From positions 248,001 through 312,000 of the forward strand of contig NZ_SIRP01000001.1 in the NCBI RefSeq assembly GCF_011634835.1: DNA of 64,000 nt, read 5' to 3'. The position numbers were made by a program, and so were the translations under genes. Below, one piece after another: positions 58,282 through 64,000 of the stretch. Source of the DNA: Isoptericola sp. BMS4. GTDB lineage: Bacteria; Actinomycetota; Actinomycetes; Actinomycetales; Cellulomonadaceae. Below the pieces are notes generated by a model. The model ran no database searches, was not told the origin of the DNA, and worked only from the letters and a program-made list of their open reading frames with translations. Positions within the stretch are counted from its first letter, which is position 1. The number at the start of each line of letters is the position of its first letter.

Positions 58282-59301
58282 CTACCGGTCGATGTTGGAC
58301 ATGTCGGCGTACCGCTCGCCGACGACGGACTCCGGGGGCACCGCGTCCGCGAGCGCCGTCAGGTCGTCGGAGGTCAGCTCGACGGCGGCCGCGCCGACGT
58401 TCTCCGTCAGGTACGTCCGGCGGCGCGTCCCCGGGATGGGCACGACGTCGTCGCCCTGGGCGAGCACCCAGGCCAGCGCGAGCTGTCCCGCCGTCACGCC
58501 CTTCGCGTCCGCGAGCGCGCGGACGCGGTCCACGAGGGCGAGGTTCGCGTCGAACGCGGCGCCGGCGAACCGGGGGTTGCTCCGGCGGAAGTCGTCGTCG
58601 GCCAGGTCGTCCGGCGAGGTGATGCGGCCGGTGAGGAAGCCGCGCCCGAGCGGGGAGTACGGCACGAGCCCGATGCCGAGCTCGCGGAGCGTCGGCAGCA
58701 CCTCGGTCTCGACGTGGCGGGTCCACAGGGAGTACTCGGTCTGCACGGCGGTGATCGGGTGCACCGCGTGGGCGCGCCGGATCGTGGCGGGCGACGCCTC
58801 CGAGAGCCCGAGGTGGCGGACCTTGCCCGCGGCCACGAGCTCGGCCATCGCCCCGACGGTCTCCTCGACGGGCACGTCGGGGTCCACGCGGTGCAGGTAG
58901 TACAGGTCGACGTGGTCGACGCCGAGGCGGCGCAGGCTCCCGTCGATCGCGCGCCGCACGTTGGCGGGGCTGCCGTCGAGGGCCCGCCCGCCGTCCGCCG
59001 TCGTCCCGATGCCGAACTTCGTGGCGAGGACGACGTCGTCGCGCCGGCCGGCGACCGCCCGGCCGACGAGCTCCTCGTTCGTCCAGGGCCCGTACATCTC
59101 CGCGGTGTCGAGGAGGGTGACGCCGAGGTCGAGGGCGTGGTGGACGGTCGCGACCGACTCGGCGTCGGAGGCCGAGCCGGCACCGCTGGTGGTGCCGTAG
59201 AAGGCGGACATGCCCATGCAGCCGAGGCCGAGGGCGGAGACGGTGAGCCCACGCGCGGGGTCGCCGAGGACGCGGGTGCCGAGGGGTGCTGGAGTGCTCA
59301 T
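58282..59301 (-). CDS. Aldo/keto reductase
   Basis: The 339-residue protein has the AKR barrel with the catalytic tetrad segments [21 protein letters not shown] (Asp, Tyr), [10 protein letters not shown] (Lys) and [10 protein letters not shown] (His). The C-terminal [20 protein letters not shown] binds cofactor. It is NADPH-dependent by family. Its start at 59301 lies just behind a MerR-type promoter palindrome and 57 bases from the MerR gene, which probably controls it. Confidence 0.9.
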   Translation of the reverse strand: MSTPAPLGTRVLGDPARGLTVSALGLGCMGMSAFYGTTSGAGSASDAESVATVHHALDLGVTLLDTAEMYGPWTNEELVGRAVAGRRDDVVLATKFGIGTTADGGRALDGSPANVRRAIDGSLRRLGVDHVDLYYLHRVDPDVPVEETVGAMAELVAAGKVRHLGLSEASPATIRRAHAVHPITAVQTEYSLWTRHVETEVLPTLRELGIGLVPYSPLGRGFLTGRITSPDDLADDDFRRSNPRFAGAAFDANLALVDRVRALADAKGVTAGQLALAWVLAQGDDVVPIPGTRRRTYLTENVGAAAVELTSDDLTALADAVPPESVVGERYADMSNIDR

Positions 59302-59317
59302 GGGATCGACGATCGAT

Positions 59318-59339
59318 CTTCGAGCGCGCTCGAAGTCAA
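59318..59339 (-). promoter_or_regulatory. MerR-type promoter palindrome of the aldo/keto reductase gene
   Basis: CTTCGAGCG-CGCTCGAAG (59318-59335) is a perfect 18-bp palindrome. On the minus strand it directly abuts and overlaps a consensus -35, TTGACT (59339-59334), and so fills the spacer as in MerR-activated promoters. The -10 is weak (GATCGT at 59314-59309), as expected, with the start codon 8 bases further. Confidence 0.65.
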
Positions 59340-59358
59340 CTGCTCGGGCGGGCTCGGG

Positions 59359-59730
59359 TCAGCACCCGCCGGCGGTGCCGGCGTAGACCGCGATCTTGTC
59401 CTCGATCGCCGCGAGGTCGTGCCGCACGGTGGCGAGTCGGTCCAGCACGCGCTGCCGGTGCCGGCGCAGCAGCTCGAGGCGCTCCGGCTCGGTCCCCTCG
59501 CCGGCCCGCACCAGGTCGGTGTACGCCCGCACCTCGCTGATCGGCATGCCGGTGGAGCGCAGGCGGGTCACCAGGCGGACCCAGGCGACGTCCTCGTCGG
59601 TGTAGCGGCGGTGCCCGGACCTCGACCGCGCCACGGGAGCGCGCATGAGGCCGTCCCGCTCGTAGTACCGGAGCGTGTGGGTGGTGAGGCCGCACTCCGC
59701 GGCTGCCTCCGCGATGGTCCGGCCGGTCAC
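59359..59730 (-). CDS. MerR-family regulator
   Basis: The 123-residue protein starts at the GTG at 59730 inside the cca stop (GTGA overlap). It has the MerR helix-turn-helix TIAEAAAECGLTTHTLRYYERDGL, then GHRRYTDEDVAWVRLVTRLR. A long coiled dimerisation helix and a short tail ending GTAGGC follow. It belongs to the NmlR/YyaN group commonly paired with aldo/keto reductases. Its probable target is the palindromic promoter at 59318. Confidence 0.9.
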   Translation of the reverse strand: MTGRTIAEAAAECGLTTHTLRYYERDGLMRAPVARSRSGHRRYTDEDVAWVRLVTRLRSTGMPISEVRAYTDLVRAGEGTEPERLELLRRHRQRVLDRLATVRHDLAAIEDKIAVYAGTAGGC

Positions 59731-61199
59731 CGCGACTCCCACCACGCCCTCAGCTCCGCGGTGGCCGCCTCCTCGCCGAGCGGGCCGTGCTCCATGCGCA
59801 GCGCGAGGAGGTGCTTGTAGGCGGCTCCGACGTCGCGGCCGGGCGGGATGCCGAGGACCGCCATGATCTGCGTGCCGTCCAGGTCCGGGCGGATCGCGTC
59901 GATCTCCTCCTGCTCGCGCAGGGCGGCGATGCGCTGCTCCAGGTCGGTGTAGGCGTCGGCGAGGCGCTGTGCCTTGCGGCGGTTGCGGGTGGTGGAGTCC
60001 GCCCGGGTGAGACGGTGCAGCCGCTCCAGCAGCGGGCCCGCGTCCGTGACGTACCGGCGCACCGCCGAGTCGGTCCACCGGCCGTCGCCGTAGCCGTGGA
60101 AGCGCAGGTGCAGCTCCACCAGCCGGGAGACGTCCTTCACCACCTGCTTCTCGTACTTCAGTGCCCGCAGCCGCTTGGCGACCAGCTTGGCCCCGACCAC
60201 CTCGTGGTGGTGGAAGCTCACGCCGCCGCCCGGCTCGAACCGCCGGGTGGCGGGCTTGCCGACGTCGTGCAGCAGGGCCGCCAGCCGCAGCACGAGGTCC
60301 GGCGCCGGGACGGGGCCGTCCGGGCCCGTCTCCTGCGCGATCGCCTGCTCCAGCACCGTCAGCGAGTGCTGGTAGACATCCTTGTGCCGGTGGTGCTCGT
60401 CGATCTCCAGGCGCAGGGCCGGCAGCTCCGGGAGCACCTGGGCGGCCAGGCCCGTCTCCACCAGGACCTCCAGGCCGGCCCGCGGGCGGTCGGCGAGCAG
60501 CAGCTTGCTGATCTCCGCCTGCACGCGCTCCGCGGACACGATCTCGACCCGCTCGGCCATGTCGACGATCGCCGCCCACGTCGCCGGCTCGACGGTGAAG
60601 CCGAGCTGGGCCGCGAACCGCGCCGCACGCATCATCCGCAACGGGTCGTCGTCGAACGACCGCTCGGGGGCGATAGGGGTGCGCAGCACGCCGTGGGCGA
60701 GGTCCGTCAGCCCGTCGAACGGGTCGACGAACGACAGGTCCGGCAGCCGCACCGCCATCGCGTTCACGGTGAAGTCGCGCCGGGACAGGTCGCCGTCGAG
60801 CGTGTCCCCGAACGCCACGACCGGCTTGCGGGAGGCCGCGTCGTACTCGTCGCTGCGGTACGTGGTGACCTCGACGACCACGTCCCCGCCGTGGGTGCCG
60901 GAGCGCGCGAAGCGCCGGGCGCCGATGGTGCCGAACTCCTTGCCGATGTCCCAGTGCGCGTCACCCCACCGTGCCAGGAGGGCCTGCGTCTGGTCGGGGG
61001 TGGCCGACGTCGCGAAGTCCAGGTCGTGGCTCGCCCGGCCGAGGAAGGCGTCACGCACGGGCCCGCCGACCAGGGCGAGCTCGTGGCCGGCGTCGCGGAA
61101 GATCTCGCCGAGCTCGACGGCGGCCGGCGCCATCTCGGTGAGCACGGCGAGGGCACGGCGCAGGAGCGCTGCAGGGGCGGGAGGCTCAGGGGTCGGCAC
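59727..61199 (-). CDS. cca: CCA-adding enzyme / tRNA nucleotidyltransferase
   Basis: The 490-residue protein starts at the GTG at 61199. It has the class II nucleotidyltransferase head LVGGPVRDAFLGRASHDLDF (with DLD metal site), RRDFTVNAMAVRLPD and FDDDPLRMMRAARFAAQLGF. An HD domain (LRLAALLHDVGKPATRR) follows. It adds or repairs the 3' CCA of tRNA. It is divergent from the NUDIX gene, a conserved actinobacterial arrangement near the murJ region. Confidence 0.95.
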   Translation of the reverse strand: MPTPEPPAPAALLRRALAVLTEMAPAAVELGEIFRDAGHELALVGGPVRDAFLGRASHDLDFATSATPDQTQALLARWGDAHWDIGKEFGTIGARRFARSGTHGGDVVVEVTTYRSDEYDAASRKPVVAFGDTLDGDLSRRDFTVNAMAVRLPDLSFVDPFDGLTDLAHGVLRTPIAPERSFDDDPLRMMRAARFAAQLGFTVEPATWAAIVDMAERVEIVSAERVQAEISKLLLADRPRAGLEVLVETGLAAQVLPELPALRLEIDEHHRHKDVYQHSLTVLEQAIAQETGPDGPVPAPDLVLRLAALLHDVGKPATRRFEPGGGVSFHHHEVVGAKLVAKRLRALKYEKQVVKDVSRLVELHLRFHGYGDGRWTDSAVRRYVTDAGPLLERLHRLTRADSTTRNRRKAQRLADAYTDLEQRIAALREQEEIDAIRPDLDGTQIMAVLGIPPGRDVGAAYKHLLALRMEHGPLGEEAATAELRAWWESR

Positions 61200-61338
61200 G
61201 GCGGACCATGATCCCAGATCTGCTCGCCTCGTGCCGAACCGCCACGTCCCGCCGCCGGGTGCCGACGCGCGCCCGGGCGTGCGTCCGGCCCGGTCGGGCG
61301 CCGTACGACGCCCCTCGCGCACTCGGTAGGGTGGGCGC

Positions 61339-61980
61339 ATGTCATCCCCGGCACCGGTCCCCGGCCCGCGTCGCGGGCGTCCGGGTGTGCCGGTGCCCGT
61401 GCCGCCCGGCGGCCACCCGCTGCGCGTGGACCCCGCCCGGCTGACCCGCCAGCCGGGCGTCGCGACGCCCGGCATCGTCGGTGCCACGCCCGTGGGCTCG
61501 ACGGCGCACCTGCCCGTCGTGGAGGAGACCTCCGCCGGCGGTCTCGTGGTCGACGCGACGCCGCACGGCCCCCGGGCCGCGGTGATCGTGCGGCGCAACC
61601 GTGGGGGTCGTCTCGAGTGGTGCCTGCCGAAGGGCCATCTCGAGGGCGCGGAGACCCCCGAGGAGGCCGCGGTCCGCGAGATCCGCGAGGAGACCGGCAT
61701 CCACGGCACGGTCCGCAGCCGGCTCGGCGTCATCGACTACTGGTTCAGCGGCGAGGACCGGCGGGTGCACAAGATGGTCCACCACTTCCTGCTGCGCGCG
61801 GAGGGCGGCACGATCACCGCGGAGAACGACCCCGACGGCGAGGCCGAGGACGCCCTGTGGATCCCCGTCGAGGACCTGGGCGGGCGGCTGTCGTACCCGA
61901 ACGAGCAGCGCCTCGCGGGTGTCGCGCGGCAGGTGCTCGCCCGCCGGCCGGGTCTGCTCCTCCCCGGAGCCGGTGAGTGA
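61339..61980 (+). CDS. NUDIX hydrolase
   Basis: The 213-residue protein has a Pro/Arg-rich N-terminal 60 residues and then a NUDIX domain. Its box reads GHLEGAETPEEAAVREIREE followed by TGI (about 94-116). The ATG at 61339 lies six bases after TAGGGT with no ribosome site, suggesting a leaderless mRNA. It hydrolyses nucleoside-diphosphate-linked compounds by family. It overlaps the DUF6049 start by eight bases if the first GTG is used. Confidence 0.9.
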   Translation: MSSPAPVPGPRRGRPGVPVPVPPGGHPLRVDPARLTRQPGVATPGIVGATPVGSTAHLPVVEETSAGGLVVDATPHGPRAAVIVRRNRGGRLEWCLPKGHLEGAETPEEAAVREIREETGIHGTVRSRLGVIDYWFSGEDRRVHKMVHHFLLRAEGGTITAENDPDGEAEDALWIPVEDLGGRLSYPNEQRLAGVARQVLARRPGLLLPGAGE

Positions 61981-64000
61981 GGCCGCGCGCGTGACCAGCT
62001 CCCGCTCGGTGGGCGTGCTCGCCGCGCTCGTGACGTTCTTCGCCGGCCTCGTGGCGGTCCTGCTCGTGGCGGGGCTGGCCCGCCCGACGCCCGGCCCCGG
62101 CGACACGGCAGCGCGCGACGACGTGACGACCGGCCTCCCCGCGAGCGCCACCGCGGCCCCCGGAGCGGCGCCCGCGGCCGTCGACGGCGAGGTCACGGTG
62201 GAGCTCGTGAGCTCGCAGCCGGCCGTCGCGCGGCCCGGCGGGACGGTCACCCTGACCGTGCGCGTCACCAACGGCCGGGAGACCGCGCTCGAGGGGTCAC
62301 GGCTCGACCTGGGGGTCCACTGGCGCCCCGTCACGTCGCGCGACGACCTCGCAGCCTGGTCCGGGTCCACCTCGACGACGACCGCCTCGCGGCAGCTCGT
62401 CGAGGACGTCGGCAAGGTTCCGGCCGGCGACACGGTCGAGCGCGACCTGGAGCTCGACGTCGACATCCTCGACCTGGCCGAGGACGCGCCGTGGGGGCCG
62501 CGCGAGATGTCGGTCTCCGTCGTGGACCAGGCCGAGTCCACCCTCGACGTGCTGCACACCTTCCTGCTGTACGCCCCGGAGGGCTCGGCCCCGGACCCGG
62601 TGGGGATCAGCGTGGTGGCGCCCGTGACGGGCCCCGCCGTCCCCGTGACCCCGGACGGCACCGAGGAGGCCGGCGACACGGACGGGGCGAGCACCGCGGG
62701 CACGACGGACACCACCGACGGGACCGGCGACGAGCCCGCCACCACCGGCTACGCCGACGAGCTCGCGTCGCTCACCGCCGACGGCGGCCGGCTCTCCGCC
62801 CTCGCGGACGCGGCCACGCCCGACGGCGACGCGCCCGGCATCACGCTGGCCGCCGACCCCGCCCTCGTGTCCGCCGCGCAGGCCTCCGACGACGCGGCCT
62901 CCGCGGCGTGGGCGGCACGGCTCGTCGACGGCAGCGTGCCGGAGGTCGCCGCGCTGCCGGCGTTCGACCCGGACCTCGGCGCGCTCGCCCACGCGGACGT
63001 CTCGTCGGCGGACGTCCGCGCCGCGACGAACGCCGTGGGCACCCTCGGTGACACCTGGCGGACGCCGGCGTCGTGGGACCTGACCCTGGCGTGGCCGCAG
63101 GGCCGGCCCGACGTCGCCACCCTCGGAGCGGCCCGCGACGCCCGCGTCGACCACGTCGTCGTGGGCGACGGGCTGGCGCCCCGCGGCGACGCGCCCGCGA
63201 CCGCGCGCACCGCCGTCGCGACCCCCGGGGGCAAGGTCTCCGCCCTCGTCGCCGACGACCACCTCTCCGACGTCGTCGCGTCGCTCACCACCGACGACTC
63301 CGCCCCCACCCCCGGCGAGGCCGCGCAGCGTCTGCTCGCGGACGCCGCCGTCCTCGCGGTCGAGCAGGCCGACGCGACGGGCGGCGGGGACCCGCTGCGG
63401 CTCCTCGCCGCCGTACCGCGCGGCTGGACGCCCGACGTCGACGCCGTGCACCAGGTGCTCGCCGCCCTCGACCAGGCCGGATGGTCCGACGTCGTCCCGC
63501 TGGCGGAGACGATCGACACGCCCGCCACGGACACGCCGCGCGACGACCTGCCCGGCGCCGAACCGGACGGGGCCGAGCTGAAGCCGGCCTCGGTGCGCGC
63601 CCTCTCCGACGCGCGCCGGTCCGTCGCCGGCTTCGCGACCGTCGCCGACGACCCCGCCGCGCTCACCGCCCCCGTCGGGCAGGACCTCGTCGCCCCGCTC
63701 GCCGTCGCGTACCGCGACGCGCGCGACATGCGCTCTGAGGCCGTGTCGACCGCTGTCGCGCAGGCGTCGGCGCTGCGGCAGGGCATCAGCGTCGTGGAAC
63801 GCACCACCGTGACGCTCATCAGCGACAACGGCCAGCTGCCCGTCCTGGTGCGCAACGACCTGCCCACCGACGCGACCGTCACCGTCGTGCTGCGCCCCGA
63901 CGACCCGCGCCTCAAGATCGAGACGCGGCCCACGGTCGTGGTACCGGCGGGACGCTCCGCGGACGTCCCGGTGCAGGTGCGCGCGATCGGCTCGGGCAAC
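61973..64000 (+). CDS. DUF6049 family protein, 3' end beyond window
   Basis: The frame is open for 676 codons to the window edge. Start candidates are the GTG at 61973 (overlapping the NUDIX stop) and 61991. One membrane segment follows (VGVLAALVTFFAGLVAVLLV). Then comes a large extracellular region with beta-sandwich-like parts (VTVELVSSQPAVARPGGTVT) and an Ala/Asp/Thr-rich middle. DUF6049 genes typically sit between NUDIX and murJ in actinobacteria and may act in cell-envelope assembly. Function is unknown. Confidence 0.8.
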   Translation, partial: MSEAARVTSSRSVGVLAALVTFFAGLVAVLLVAGLARPTPGPGDTAARDDVTTGLPASATAAPGAAPAAVDGEVTVELVSSQPAVARPGGTVTLTVRVTNGRETALEGSRLDLGVHWRPVTSRDDLAAWSGSTSTTTASRQLVEDVGKVPAGDTVERDLELDVDILDLAEDAPWGPREMSVSVVDQAESTLDVLHTFLLYAPEGSAPDPVGISVVAPVTGPAVPVTPDGTEEAGDTDGASTAGTTDTTDGTGDEPATTGYADELASLTADGGRLSALADAATPDGDAPGITLAADPALVSAAQASDDAASAAWAARLVDGSVPEVAALPAFDPDLGALAHADVSSADVRAATNAVGTLGDTWRTPASWDLTLAWPQGRPDVATLGAARDARVDHVVVGDGLAPRGDAPATARTAVATPGGKVSALVADDHLSDVVASLTTDDSAPTPGEAAQRLLADAAVLAVEQADATGGGDPLRLLAAVPRGWTPDVDAVHQVLAALDQAGWSDVVPLAETIDTPATDTPRDDLPGAEPDGAELKPASVRALSDARRSVAGFATVADDPAALTAPVGQDLVAPLAVAYRDARDMRSEAVSTAVAQASALRQGISVVERTTVTLISDNGQLPVLVRNDLPTDATVTVVLRPDDPRLKIETRPTVVVPAGRSADVPVQVRAIGSGN

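Noticed and set aside
1-64000. tRNA, rRNA or CRISPR loci
   Set aside because: No rRNA-like stretch, regularly spaced direct repeats or convincing tRNA cloverleaf was found by reading; tRNA absence should be checked with tRNAscan-SE.

Overview
The window is very GC-rich, with dense codon-biased genes, many GTG starts and actinobacterial families throughout: DUF6049, DUF5808, PadR next to inositol-phosphate synthase, and an rpsF-ssb-rpsR-rplI block near dnaB. It fits a free-living, polysaccharide-degrading actinobacterium of the Cellulomonadaceae/Promicromonosporaceae type (Micrococcales). That placement is inferred from gene content; no rRNA is present to confirm it.

Layout. 1-5.2 kb: a partial MFS gene, a MazEF-like toxin-antitoxin pair, a small DUF5808 gene, and a zinc-acquisition pair (aztD, aztC) behind a Zur-like box. 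5.2-11.7 kb: a DUF2975/XRE/FAD-reductase operon, inverted remnants of a YefM/YoeB module, an MFS transporter, an unannotated 26-residue peptide gene with its own promoter and terminator, a LacI regulator, and a DUF2809-VanY fusion. 11.7-12.4 kb: a decayed COG0523 (CobW-like) GTPase.

12.4-31.9 kb is a pectin (rhamnogalacturonan) utilisation region. It holds a sugar isomerase and Gfo/Idh oxidoreductase, a TetR regulator, and a 1,679-residue secreted protein combining a CE12-type acetylesterase with a PL11 rhamnogalacturonan lyase. A Tat-exported M60 metallopeptidase, a beta-helix protein, a DUF2264 protein, an oligosaccharide ABC importer (binding protein plus two permeases), a 2-hydroxyacid dehydrogenase and a LacI regulator follow. 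Operators are visible: an 18-bp TetR-type palindrome and a LacI-type 14-mer before the lyase, and two matching LacI-type sites in the divergent promoter of the importer. The proposed flow is extracellular deacetylation and cleavage, oligomer import, then intracellular processing.

31.9-40.3 kb: a heavy-metal P-type ATPase, a histidine phosphatase, a frameshifted RibD-like reductase, an AraC regulator, a polysaccharide deacetylase, ilvB without ilvN, and a leuA fragment carrying a stop codon.

40.4-52.8 kb is a conserved housekeeping block. It has dnaB interrupted in its Walker A motif by a 410-residue intein with class-3 features, a cluster of DnaA-box-like repeats, a MATE exporter, an AbiEi-like gene flanked by two related hairpin repeats, rplI-rpsR-ssb-rpsF, a PASTA-containing class A penicillin-binding protein, and padR-ino1 with a clear operator.

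52.8-64 kb: two Gfo/Idh oxidoreductases, two MFS transporters, a MerR-controlled aldo/keto reductase, the CCA-adding enzyme, a NUDIX hydrolase and the start of a DUF6049 gene cut by the window edge.

No rRNA, tRNA, CRISPR array, complete insertion sequence or prophage was recognised by reading; tRNA detection by eye is unreliable.
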